Source of the DNA: Alteromonadaceae bacterium M269
GTDB lineage: Bacteria > Pseudomonadota > Gammaproteobacteria > Enterobacterales > Alteromonadaceae
Assembly: GCA_004353515.1 (NCBI GenBank)
Contig: SMNZ01000004.1
Location: 1-64,000 of the forward strand
Length of the DNA: 64,000 nucleotides
Reading direction: 5' to 3'
The stretch's first letter is position 1; the number at the start of each line of letters is the position of its first letter. The translations under genes were made by a program, and so were the position numbers. A model generated the notes under the pieces. The model saw only the letters and a program-made list of their open reading frames with translations. It was not told the origin of the DNA and made no database searches. Shown here one piece after another: positions 35,089-43,551 of the stretch.

Positions 35089-35547
35089 ATGAAAAAGCTT
35101 ATACTGCTATTGGGCTTAACCGCTGCGCTAAGCGGCTGTGGCCAGAAAGAAGTGGGCGACGTGTCTTTAGGTGTTTTCACCACGAAAGACATTAAGCTCA
35201 ATACCTTGGTTGACCCTATAGTAACTGGGGTAACCTGCCATGTTGCGAGCATCGAGGCAGACTTAAGCTTAGCCGACCCATCAGACAGTTCTATTGCTTG
35301 TCGTCAGACGGGAGAAATCACATCTGAGATGATTGCACAAATAGATAAGTCGAAATCAGGTGAAATTGTCTTCAGAAAGTCTAAAAGTATCCTATTTAAA
35401 AGTATGAAGATACGACGTATCTACGATGCGGATTCACAGACTCTGATGTATGTCTCTTATTCAACAAAAGAAACTTCAGGTAGCTTTAAACATAGCTTAT
35501 CGACTGTTCCGCTGTGGGGAACAAAAGCTTATCAACCTCAAGGGTAA
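35089..35547 (+). CDS. creA: CreA-family lipoprotein
   Basis: This 152-aa protein matches CreA by the blocks VGDVSLGVFTTKDIKL, DPIVTGVTCHVAS, SSIACRQTGEI, GEIVFRKSKSILFKSMKI and RIYDADSQTLMYVSYS. Two cysteines (TCHV and ACRQ) are conserved in the family. Unlike E. coli CreA, the N-terminus has a lipobox, LSGC with Cys17, so it is probably membrane-attached. The function of CreA is not established. It sits 17 bases after the deiodinase-like gene. Confidence 0.85.
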   Translation: MKKLILLLGLTAALSGCGQKEVGDVSLGVFTTKDIKLNTLVDPIVTGVTCHVASIEADLSLADPSDSSIACRQTGEITSEMIAQIDKSKSGEIVFRKSKSILFKSMKIRRIYDADSQTLMYVSYSTKETSGSFKHSLSTVPLWGTKAYQPQG

Positions 35548-35557
35548 TTCACATTTT

Positions 35558-36244
35558 ATGAAAGGTATTAAAGGTAAAATAATCGCCGCTTTATTTCCGA
35601 TGCTATTAGCAACGAATGCAGTCAGTGGTGATAACGATTTCCAGGCTTGGTCGCAGATTGCAATTAATGGCTCTGCCACAAAAGACAGTCGGTTCTTGTT
35701 GTGGTTCGACGGCCATGCGCGTTATGGCGACGATGCTAGCCGTTTAGCAACCAGTATTGTGAGACCTGGTATCGGTTGGAAAGCGACAGATAAGTTAAAT
35801 CTGTGGGTTGGCTATGCTCGCGTAAGAAACCCGCAAGACGGTTTGGATATTAAAGAAGACCGTATTTGGCAACAGGCGACCTACCCTATTGTATCGATTC
35901 TCGGTGGAACACTAACTGGCCGCTCTCGCTTAGAACAGCGCACACGCGATGATTTTGGAGACGACACAGGTAATAGACTTCGCCAAATGGTGAGATGGTC
36001 GAAGCCACTTAAAAACCCTGATTATTCACTGATATTAGCAACAGAGCTGTTCGTTGGGCTTGATGACACTGACTGGGGACAACGCAGTGGATTTGATCAG
36101 AACCGTGCTTACGCAGCGATAGGTTGGCAAGCGGCGAAGAAAACTCGTTTGGAGTTTGGCTACTTACATAACAATATCAATAGCGCGGGTTCTTCTAACA
36201 CAACAAATAATGTGTTCTCCGTTGGTTTATTCCATAAGCTCTAA
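35558..36244 (+). CDS. DUF2490 outer-membrane beta-barrel-like protein
   Basis: ATG 35558 gives a 228-aa protein with a signal peptide (ALFPMLLATNAVSG). The frame upstream of this ATG lies inside creA and is ignored. Alternating strands (FLLWFDGHARYG, KLNLWVGYARV, RLEFGYLHNNI) and the ending VGLFHKL fit the DUF2490 family, thought to form a small outer-membrane barrel. Members are common but uncharacterised. It starts 10 bases after creA. Confidence 0.8.
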   Translation: MKGIKGKIIAALFPMLLATNAVSGDNDFQAWSQIAINGSATKDSRFLLWFDGHARYGDDASRLATSIVRPGIGWKATDKLNLWVGYARVRNPQDGLDIKEDRIWQQATYPIVSILGGTLTGRSRLEQRTRDDFGDDTGNRLRQMVRWSKPLKNPDYSLILATELFVGLDDTDWGQRSGFDQNRAYAAIGWQAAKKTRLEFGYLHNNINSAGSSNTTNNVFSVGLFHKL

Positions 36245-36262
36245 GGTAGGAATCGTTAGCTG

Positions 36263-36604
36263 ATGCCAAACTTTATTGTTGAATTTAGCGAATCGCTGAT
36301 TGAGCAAATTGATCAAGACACCTTGATGGACACTGTCTATCAAGGTGCCAAAAGCAGCGAACACTTCCCACCAGAAGTAATTAAAGTGCGTACGCAAGCA
36401 CGTTCCAACTACCGCTTATACACTGGGCAAAAGGACTTCTTGCATGTCGCAGGGCACATCCTTAGTGGACGAACCGATGAACAAAAGGCGGAAATTTCAC
36501 AGGCAGTTATGGCTGAGTTGAAGAAGTTATCGCTACAAAGTGTCTTTGTTTCCGTCGAAATTGTAGATATTCACAGAGAGAGCTTCCTCGACCATACCTT
36601 TTAG
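36263..36604 (+). CDS. 5-carboxymethyl-2-hydroxymuconate isomerase-family protein
   Basis: This 113-aa tautomerase-fold protein has Pro2 directly after Met (MPNFIVEFS), the catalytic amino-terminal proline after Met removal. RSNYRLYTGQ and GRTDEQKAEIS match the CHMI (HpcD) family, which isomerises an intermediate of homoprotocatechuate degradation. No other gene of that pathway is present, so the substrate may differ. It is the last gene of the operon. Confidence 0.82.
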   Translation: MPNFIVEFSESLIEQIDQDTLMDTVYQGAKSSEHFPPEVIKVRTQARSNYRLYTGQKDFLHVAGHILSGRTDEQKAEISQAVMAELKKLSLQSVFVSVEIVDIHRESFLDHTF

Positions 36605-36753
36605 GGCATGAGATTACTCTAAGCATTCGTCTGTTCTCGACTAAAGTCAGCTCTTACAATGAGCCTTACTTTGAATGCTGGAGCAAGCTTTAACTGCTCC
36701 CACAAAGACGTGGCGACAATTATCGCTCTCGATGCTTTTTCGCTATCAATTCA

Positions 36754-36783
36754 AGAGAATCAAAGACCCAGCTTTGATTCTCT
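36754..36783. terminator. Bidirectional hairpin between convergent genes
   Basis: GAGAATCAAAG (36755-36765) pairs with CTTTGATTCTC (36772-36782) in a perfect 11-bp stem, extendable by one pair, with a 6-nt loop. It lies between the convergent genes ending at 36604 and 36792. No strong T run follows. Confidence 0.55.
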
Positions 36784-36791
36784 CGTATTCC

Positions 36792-37832
36792 CTAATGCCA
36801 GTGATAGTAGCCTAGCTGCTTCCTCAACTTTAATCGCCTAAACAAATTCAATGGTTTGGGCTTTAAGTGTCCAAGGCCTCTCTTATGCAATGAATCTATT
36901 GCCGTTAAAATTCGTTCACTCGACTTACCATCAGTATAAGGGTGCACAACACTGGCATAACGCCTTATGTTATTGAGATGTTCTTCACTGGGCGCCAAAG
37001 CTTGTTCGATCGTACTTTCTAGCTGTTCAGCCTGAGTAATATTCATCATCCAGGGTTGAGGTACCCTGTTTTTATAGGTCACTACCACTTTATTTAACAA
37101 GGCGAATTCTGATAACACAGATGATGTGTCAGACAGCAGAACATCGGATGCTTGCAATAATGGGATGATATCGCTGGTTTCAACGAAGGTCAGATTTTCA
37201 TTACTCAACGCCTTGTATTGCTCAACTTCTTCTTTTAACGCTTTTGGGTGAAGTTTTATTAACCACTTCCAATCACTTCGTTGACTTAAACGGGAAATCT
37301 CGGGCAATAAGTCATAAGTACTGCGTAACTTAGGTGAGAATGTTGGTGCATATAAAATCGTTGGTCGACTATCAGTGAACAATTGAGTTTGCTGATGTTG
37401 GGTAAAGAGCGTATCTAACTTAGACCAGCCTGTTTCGACTATTTCACAGGTACCGTTGGTAACTTCAGAAAACAACGCCGTTGCTATAGGCCCAAGCGTA
37501 CAATAAAGATCAAACAGGTTTCGAATAACCACTCGGTTTTTCTTGCCTGAATTAAGCCCATGAAAAACTTGGACTTTTAAGCCTGGGAAAAAATCGGGTA
37601 TCACATTCCCCGGGGCAACAGTCGCTTTTGCGTTGTACCTTTTAACCGCCCCAATTGTGGTTAAACGTTCGTCTTGTGGTAAGAGATAGTGTTCAGCTTC
37701 ACTATCTTTAGGGATAAACCAACAAACGCGTGCTCCGCGCTCTTCAATGGCCTTTTGTAGCGGCCTTAGCACGTTGAAAGAGTATGATAATGAAGCATAA
37801 AAAAGGTAATGCTCCGTGTTTTTTTGTTCCAT
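36792..37832 (-). CDS. CDP-glycerol glycerophosphotransferase-like enzyme
   Basis: This 346-aa protein shows the conserved blocks of the TagB/TagF family: VQVFHGLNSGKKN near 105, ILYAPTFSPKLRS (the ApT.R motif), WLIKLHPK, and SDVLLSDTSSVLSEFALLNK. Family members transfer glycerol-phosphate units to surface polymers; in Gram-negatives they often belong to capsule or LPS decoration. ATG 37832 is preferred over a GTG nine codons upstream. It stands alone. Confidence 0.82.
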   Translation of the reverse strand: MEQKNTEHYLFYASLSYSFNVLRPLQKAIEERGARVCWFIPKDSEAEHYLLPQDERLTTIGAVKRYNAKATVAPGNVIPDFFPGLKVQVFHGLNSGKKNRVVIRNLFDLYCTLGPIATALFSEVTNGTCEIVETGWSKLDTLFTQHQQTQLFTDSRPTILYAPTFSPKLRSTYDLLPEISRLSQRSDWKWLIKLHPKALKEEVEQYKALSNENLTFVETSDIIPLLQASDVLLSDTSSVLSEFALLNKVVVTYKNRVPQPWMMNITQAEQLESTIEQALAPSEEHLNNIRRYASVVHPYTDGKSSERILTAIDSLHKRGLGHLKPKPLNLFRRLKLRKQLGYYHWH

Positions 37833-38346
37833 TGTTTTTACACTTAAAATTGATATCACTAATGCTCAAAAGCATTAAGAGTTTTATTGTCAAAATTGAA
37901 AAGATAAAAGCCGCGACATTAGTTATTGATAAACCAGTCGAGGTAAAACGCCTTTTTTAGAATTGTTATGGAGAGCGTATTGAGTTTATGAATGTCTCTA
38001 ATTGACTTCATAGAGATTAGTTAGCGATTCCGTTGTCTATTGAATAGACATACCTAACTTTGTATTACTTTGATTTTATTTAGTTTTTCTGCTCCTTACT
38101 GAAGTAGATTGAACGATAAGTTTCTTAACTTGCATTCCAGTTGCCATTCAATAGACCTGCTAAATCCGTCATAAATTACAGAATTTGCTAACAATCATTT
38201 ACCGGAAGCTCAGGTAATCTCCTATTTATGTCTAATGGAGGTTGTTAATTGACGTTATGCGTTAACTAAGGGCAGTAAGGGTATAAGGGAAGAAGATAAG
38301 AGGAGTCAGAGTCCCGACTCCTACAGAAGTGTGCGATATATCGCTA
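37833..38346. other. 514-bp intergenic region with a 15-base palindrome
   Basis: No gene is seen. The clearest element is GTCTATTGAATAGAC (38035-38049), a perfect palindrome around one base. A related half, ATTCAATAGACC, occurs about 100 bases further on. TCTCTA/TAGAGA forms a weaker inverted repeat just before. These may be operator sites for the reverse-strand gene at 37832. Confidence 0.35.
38301..38322 (-). terminator. Possible terminator of hppD-fahA
   Basis: AGGAGTC (38301-38307) pairs with GACTCCT (38316-38322), a 7-bp stem with an 8-nt loop, 25 bases past the fahA stop. The following reverse-strand sequence is pyrimidine-rich but not a clean T run. Confidence 0.5.
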
Positions 38347-39354
38347 TTATGCTTTTTCTACTGTCTGTTCGATTGAACCAAAGATGCTGTTTTGATTTTC
38401 ATCAAGCATTTCGATTTTCACGTGGTTACCAAAGCGCAGGAATGATGTGCTTGGTGCACCATTTTGAATCGTTTCAATCATTCTGATTTCTGCGATACAG
38501 CTATAACCCGCTCCGCCTTGGCTGACAGGTTTTCCTGGTTCGTCGCCATCTTTGTTAGAAACCGTACCAGAACCAACGATAGTTCCCGCTTCAAGTGGAC
38601 GTGTTCTTGCAGCATGAGCAATCAACTCACCAAAGTGGAAAGTCATGTCGATACCTGCATTAGGCTTGCCGAATAACTCACCATCCAAGAAGCTAAGCAA
38701 CGGTAATGATACTTTGCCATTTTCCCATGCTGAACCTAGCTCACAAGGTGTTACACATACCGGGCTAAACGCACTTGAAGGTTTAGACTGGAAGAAACCA
38801 AAGCCTTTACCAAGCTCATTTGGAATCAAACCACGTAGTGATACATCATTAACAATCATCACTAGGCGAATGTAATCCAATGCTTCTGTCGCTGAAACAC
38901 CCATTGGAACGTCACCAGTGATCACAGCAACTTCCGCTTCGAAATCGATTCCGAACCCATCATCCTGTGGCATAAGAATAGGATCACGAGGTGCTAAGAA
39001 ACTGTCAGAACCACCTTGATACATCAACGGATCTGTCCAAAAGCTCGGTGGCATTTCAGCATTACGCGCTTTACGAACAAGTTCTACGTGATTCACATAT
39101 GCACTACCATCTGCCCATTGATAAGCGCGAGGTAAAGGTGATTCACACGCTGTTTGATCAAAGGCTTCACCTGTAATCGTGCCGTTTTCTAGTTCTTCAG
39201 CACGCGCTTTAAGTGCAGCTTCAACCTGACTCCAGTTGTCCAGTGCAGATTGCAAAGTTGGAGCGATATCATCCGCAGCAACCACTTGAGTTAATGCTTT
39301 GTTGACTATCGCTAATGAGCCATCGCGGCCTTTTCTTAAACTGACTAGCTTCAT
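38347..39354 (-). CDS. fahA: Fumarylacetoacetase
   Basis: This 335-aa protein is the short bacterial form of fumarylacetoacetate hydrolase, the last step of tyrosine/homogentisate breakdown, giving fumarate and acetoacetate. The metal-binding part includes DFEAEVAVITGD, VNDVSLRG, GFGFFQSKPSSAFSP and GSGTVSNKDG. It follows hppD by 19 bases and is in the same operon. Homogentisate dioxygenase and maleylacetoacetate isomerase are not in the window. Confidence 0.92.
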   Translation of the reverse strand: MKLVSLRKGRDGSLAIVNKALTQVVAADDIAPTLQSALDNWSQVEAALKARAEELENGTITGEAFDQTACESPLPRAYQWADGSAYVNHVELVRKARNAEMPPSFWTDPLMYQGGSDSFLAPRDPILMPQDDGFGIDFEAEVAVITGDVPMGVSATEALDYIRLVMIVNDVSLRGLIPNELGKGFGFFQSKPSSAFSPVCVTPCELGSAWENGKVSLPLLSFLDGELFGKPNAGIDMTFHFGELIAHAARTRPLEAGTIVGSGTVSNKDGDEPGKPVSQGGAGYSCIAEIRMIETIQNGAPSTSFLRFGNHVKIEMLDENQNSIFGSIEQTVEKA

Positions 39355-39373
39355 TCTAATTCCTTAAATTGGC

Positions 39374-40462
39374 TTATGCGTTTTCAGATTTTTCTTCACC
39401 GATAACACCGCGCTCTAACTGGTCGCGTTCGATAGACTTAAACAAGGCTTTAAAGTTACCTTCACCAAAGCCATCATCTTCTTTACGTTGAATAAATTCA
39501 AAGAAAACAGGACCAAGTACAGTTGCTGAAAAGATTTGTAGTAACAACTTAGGCTGTCCCCCGTCTGTTGTTCCATCTAGCAATATACCACGCATTTGAA
39601 GCTCTTCAGTCGGCTCACCGTGACCCGGTAAGCGCTCTTCAAGCATTTTGTAGTAAGTTGCAGGTGGTGCAGTCATAAACTCAACACCTTTCTCTTTAAG
39701 CTTATCCCAGCATGCAAGCAAGTCGTCACAAGCAAAAGCTATGTGCTGAATACCTTCGCCGTTATATTGCATTAAGAATTCTTCGATTTGACCGCCGCTT
39801 CCCGCTTCTTCGTTCAGTGGAATACGGATTTTACCGTCAGGTGCAGTCATTGCTTTAGATAACAAACCTGTGTACTCACCTTTGATATCGAAGTATTTGA
39901 TTTCGCGGAAGTTAAACAAGTTCTCGTAATAGCTCGCCCAGTATTCCATACGGCCACGGTATACGTTGTGCGTTAGGTGATCTAATGTGTGGAAACCACA
40001 ACCTTCAGGGTGACGGTCCACGCCTTCTAGCCATTCAAAATCAATATCGTAAATTGTTTGGCCTTCTTTATAGCGGTCAATAAGATATAAAGTGGCGCCA
40101 CCGATACCTTTAATCGCAGGCAAACGCAATTCCATAGGACCTGTGTTTACTTCAACAGGCTGAGCACCTTTTTCAAGCGCTTGCTCGTATGCGTGAATTG
40201 AGTTTTTAACGCGGAATGCCATACCACAAGCAGAAGGGCCGTGCTCTTGTGCATAATAGTATGCGTGGCTGCCTGGCTCGTAGTTGGTGATAAAGTTAAT
40301 GTCACCCTGCTTCCAAAGCTCAACGTCTTTAGATTTATGACGAGCAACACGAGTAAAGCCCATTGTTTCAAACACTGCTTCAAGGATACCTTTCTCAGGT
40401 GCAGTAAATTCTACGAATTCAAAACCGTCTAACCCCATTGGGTTTTCAAATAAGTCAGCCAC
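39374..40462 (-). CDS. hppD: 4-hydroxyphenylpyruvate dioxygenase
   Basis: This 362-aa non-haem iron enzyme converts 4-hydroxyphenylpyruvate to homogentisate. Two vicinal-oxygen-chelate halves are seen. The iron ligands are H162 in LDHLTHNV, H240 in GIQHIAF and E322 in FFEFIQR. The length is normal. It heads the hppD-fahA operon and is divergent from a MarR gene. A reverse-strand promoter (TTACAA, 16 bases, TATAAT) overlaps one of two palindromic operators in the shared region. Confidence 0.96.
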   Translation of the reverse strand: MADLFENPMGLDGFEFVEFTAPEKGILEAVFETMGFTRVARHKSKDVELWKQGDINFITNYEPGSHAYYYAQEHGPSACGMAFRVKNSIHAYEQALEKGAQPVEVNTGPMELRLPAIKGIGGATLYLIDRYKEGQTIYDIDFEWLEGVDRHPEGCGFHTLDHLTHNVYRGRMEYWASYYENLFNFREIKYFDIKGEYTGLLSKAMTAPDGKIRIPLNEEAGSGGQIEEFLMQYNGEGIQHIAFACDDLLACWDKLKEKGVEFMTAPPATYYKMLEERLPGHGEPTEELQMRGILLDGTTDGGQPKLLLQIFSATVLGPVFFEFIQRKEDDGFGEGNFKALFKSIERDQLERGVIGEEKSENA

Positions 40463-40520
40463 TTCAATTCCTCTTATGTTTGTTGCAAGGGCGATAGCCT
40501 TGGCATTTCAACTAAAAATG

Positions 40521-40574
40521 GTTACATATGTAACTATATTGCGCTATTATAATACAGGTAGTTACATTTGTAAC
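40521..40574. promoter_or_regulatory. Two inverted MarR-type operators between hppD and its regulator
   Basis: GTTACATATGTAAC (40521-40534) is a perfect palindrome and GTTACATTTGTAAC (40561-40574) nearly so. With flanks TGG...CTA and TAG...CCA the two sites are inverted copies, 40 bases centre to centre. A TATAAT read on either strand (around 40546-40553) lies between them. Binding at both would block promoters in both directions. Confidence 0.75.
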
Positions 40575-40666
40575 CATCTAAGCAAAATAAAAAGTAACAG
40601 CTTTTAATGCATCTGCTTATAAAGATTTACGACTCTAGGACTTGTTAACCTAGTCAAAGGAAGAAT

Positions 40667-41131
40667 ATGCAATTACCTGACAAAGAGACACGGCTGAACC
40701 TAAACCGATTCTTACCTTATAGGCTGACGACGCTTTCCAACAAAATGTCACACGAACTAACGGTGCTCTATAGCTCTAAGTTCGGATTGTCGATACAGGA
40801 GTGGCAGGTATTGATGGTTTTAGGACAATACGAAGAACTGCTTGCAGTGGAGATATGCTCACTCACTGCTATGTACAAAGTTGCAGTCTCTCGTGCTGTT
40901 AAAAAGTTGATGGATAAAGATCTGTTACTCAAAAATCAAAGCGAAGAAGACAATAGACGCTTCACCCTGACTCTATCTGATAAAGGTAAAGCCTTATACG
41001 CCAAAGTAGGCCCGATAGCTGTTAATTACGAAGCCGAAATCATTGCGAGTTTATCCGCAACAGAGATTGAAGAGATGGATAAGCTCTTCACGAAATTAGA
41101 CGGTATTTTAGAGGGGATTGAGCTTGGTTAA
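40667..41131 (+). CDS. MarR-family regulator of tyrosine catabolism
   Basis: This 154-aa winged-helix protein has the MarR pattern: LSIQEWQVLMVLGQYEEL, then the recognition-helix region (LTAMYKVAVSRAVKKLMDKDLL) and the wing (EEDNRRFTLTLSDKGK). AAAGGAAG precedes the ATG. Its divergent position to hppD and the two palindromes between them indicate a repressor of hppD-fahA, possibly released by an aromatic intermediate. Confidence 0.88.
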   Translation: MQLPDKETRLNLNRFLPYRLTTLSNKMSHELTVLYSSKFGLSIQEWQVLMVLGQYEELLAVEICSLTAMYKVAVSRAVKKLMDKDLLLKNQSEEDNRRFTLTLSDKGKALYAKVGPIAVNYEAEIIASLSATEIEEMDKLFTKLDGILEGIELG

Positions 41132-41446
41132 GCTGACAGGTACTTAATCAATCTCAGCAATAAAGTTGGCGAAAAACACGATTTAATTCGTGTTGAGGTC
41201 CGCAAGATCTCTACAAAAACCTTATATATCTATATAAATCAGTAGCATAGCTAATAGCTTGTTTTTTGAATGGTTATGACAAAAAACAAATCGAGGGCAG
41301 ACTTAGCAAGAGGGAAAATTAGGAATTATTCTAGTGGATCAACACCAAACGAAACTTAGTAAGACTGTGAGTGAGTTTCGAGCAGTATTGAACGCAACAA
41401 CATTTTGATTAATACGTCATTAAAAGGGTTTAAGCAATATAAGGCG
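41132..41446. other. 315-bp gap without recognised features
   Basis: No gene, clear hairpin with a T run, or promoter was recognised between the MarR gene and the pilin-like gene. The sequence is AT-rich. Confidence 0.5.
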
Positions 41447-41956
41447 CTAACATTCGCTAGTGATAAAGATAATGGTTGGCTGGGCCCCTAGTTCACTGGG
41501 TGGACGATACGTTATATAACAGTTCGTCCCTCGAACAGGAATGTTGTTGTTAGTAATACCACTAAACCCTGCAAGGGATGCGCTAGTAATATGAAGCTCT
41601 GTTCCTCCAAATGTATCTCCAAACGCCCAGCTTTCACCGAGGTCCAACACATTAGCAATGCCTGTCGTACGGTTGCCACTCGGATAACCAAACACAGTTT
41701 CAACATCATCTATACCGTCATTGTCGACATCGACATTACCAGAAGGTTGGTTAGCAACCCCCTCTATATTTGCTTTAGCAAACGTCAAGTTACTCGCTGA
41801 ACGCACTGCACCTGCTAACCCTTCCAGAGCAGCAATATTTGCATCTGTCGATAAATTCAAAAACCGAGGAACCGCAGTTATAGCCAGTATGCCTAGTACA
41901 ATAATCACGATAATTAACTCAATTAACGTAAAACCGGCCTGTTGTTTTTTATGCAC
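41447..41956 (-). CDS. MSHA-type type IV pilin-like protein
   Basis: This 169-aa prepilin has a short basic leader, cleavage G8/F9 and the motif FTLIELIIVIIVLGILA with Glu at +5, followed by VPRFLNLSTDA as in MSHA pilins. Two C-terminal cysteines (NCYI and the final SEC) would close a disulfide loop of about 22 residues. The start is GTG. No pilus assembly gene is in the window. It lies 107 bases downstream of the cytochrome peroxidase-like gene on the same strand, so it could be the tail of the long operon. Confidence 0.85.
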   Translation of the reverse strand: MHKKQQAGFTLIELIIVIIVLGILAITAVPRFLNLSTDANIAALEGLAGAVRSASNLTFAKANIEGVANQPSGNVDVDNDGIDDVETVFGYPSGNRTTGIANVLDLGESWAFGDTFGGTELHITSASLAGFSGITNNNIPVRGTNCYITYRPPSELGAQPTIIFITSEC

Positions 41957-42063
41957 CGTTACTCTTGTTTGCCTATTAACTACTTATTGGAGTAAGGCAA
42001 TACTACCGAATTACGCAGTAAAATACCTCCTTAGTGACTCTTTTGTCTCTAGCAAAACCGAAT

Positions 42064-43503
42064 TCACTTTATCTGAAGTATTGAATCATCGGGGAGTTGT
42101 GTTGTTTCAGAGCTGGGAACCCAGTCGGCTAGGCAACTCTTTCTCTGAACACAAGGGTCTGTCAAATACTCTAAAAATTCGACGATATCATCTATCTCAG
42201 ACTCTTTCAGAGCCGCTTGTAGCTTGGGCTCTTTCTGCACCTGCTTATACTTATCTAATGATCGCATGGTCCACTTCTGAGCGGAGTCCATCAACACTCC
42301 TTGCCGAGTAAACTTAGGGTCATCAAAGTTAAACTTTTCAAGTTCTGATTCCGGAGATAGGTGATGTTTAACCACAGTTTCAAGCTCAAAGTAAGCACCG
42401 GCATGACCGTAAGGAGCCGTAGCTGAAACATTTACCAGACTTGGGGTTCTAAAAGCGTACTGATCTTCTAAGACGCCAGTCCTAAGATAACGACCACGAT
42501 CATTACCATTCAACTCTTTACCAAATCCAATTTGTGGCATTGCTATATTATGAAAACCTTCATCTGTAAAAAAGTCGCCCGAATGGCAGCTAACACAACC
42601 GGCTCCTCCCTGTTCGATACTTTTATAAAATAGAATCGCTCCGCGCTTTGCCGAACGATTCAACGCTGAAGAGTCGCCTTCTATATATTGTTTCCAAGGT
42701 GTGTCGATAAAGATTTGTGATCGTTGGTACTCGGCTAACAATTCTCTAATCCGTGCAAAAGTAACCAGTTCTTCAATGGAAGATTGCTCGTCACTGTAAG
42801 CCCGTCGAAAAAGAAATTCCCAGGAAAACTCTCCTTTGTCTCCTAACGAGGATTGCTTAACCGCTTGCACCATTTTTTTCTGAAGATTCAGTCTTAACTG
42901 CTCGTTACTGCTTGTCTCAAGGTAATTGGAACGCATCTCGTGTTCTGAGGTAACGGGAAAACCTGCCTGAGCTTGCAACAAATCAGTGGCATGAAGATCA
43001 ACGTCGCCAAATTTTTCGTCCGGTGTACTGATTTGTGCGGATTCCTCATCAAGATTATTCAGTCGCTCTACACGACCATCGTGAAACAGACTCTTTTTCC
43101 ACAGAGAACTGTTAAAAGTCGTTGGTGCATTTCTAGGGACCAATACGATCCCTACAGACATTGCTCGTTTGTCCCCGAGCTTGTCTTCATTTGCCGCATC
43201 TACCCCAATTGAGAGTGGCAAATCATCATCACCGCCTAAAAAGGGGTGGTGACAAGTTGCGCAAGATACATCTCCGCTACCAGAAAGGTGCTTGGAGAAG
43301 AACAGTAATTTCCCGAGTTGTACTTTATCTGAGCTTAAATCGGTTACCTGCTTGTCAGGATCTACCACCGGATTTCCGGTGAGACCATGCGTTGAAATCA
43401 ACATTCTCAACTCATTATCAAGCTCAGAACTATCAATGCATCCAGCGAGTATCCCAGCTGTCACAGCCAGCACGAAAGCGCTCAATATAGAGAGCGTTTT
43501 CAT
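42064..43503 (-). CDS. Di-haem cytochrome c peroxidase/MauG-like lipoprotein
   Basis: ATG 43503 opens a 479-aa protein with a lipoprotein signal (LAVTAGILAGC). Two CxxCH haem sites are present: CATCHHPFLGGDD near residue 90 and CVSCHSGDFFTDEGFHN near 300. The order and spacing fit the cytochrome c peroxidase/MauG family, which reduces peroxide or oxidises amino-acid side chains in a partner protein. It is the last gene of the giant-protein run, 48 bases after the 3881-aa gene, which hints at oxidative modification of a surface protein. Confidence 0.87.
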   Translation of the reverse strand: MKTLSILSAFVLAVTAGILAGCIDSSELDNELRMLISTHGLTGNPVVDPDKQVTDLSSDKVQLGKLLFFSKHLSGSGDVSCATCHHPFLGGDDDLPLSIGVDAANEDKLGDKRAMSVGIVLVPRNAPTTFNSSLWKKSLFHDGRVERLNNLDEESAQISTPDEKFGDVDLHATDLLQAQAGFPVTSEHEMRSNYLETSSNEQLRLNLQKKMVQAVKQSSLGDKGEFSWEFLFRRAYSDEQSSIEELVTFARIRELLAEYQRSQIFIDTPWKQYIEGDSSALNRSAKRGAILFYKSIEQGGAGCVSCHSGDFFTDEGFHNIAMPQIGFGKELNGNDRGRYLRTGVLEDQYAFRTPSLVNVSATAPYGHAGAYFELETVVKHHLSPESELEKFNFDDPKFTRQGVLMDSAQKWTMRSLDKYKQVQKEPKLQAALKESEIDDIVEFLEYLTDPCVQRKSCLADWVPSSETTQLPDDSILQIK

Positions 43504-43551
43504 AGAGTGTTGGGTTCCTTTTAAAACTGTACTCTCCAAAAAGCCTCTACC

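Noticed and set aside
36659-36841. 60-aa + strand frame after the CHMI-type gene
   Set aside because: It spans the terminator hairpin and the end of the convergent gene and has no ribosome site.
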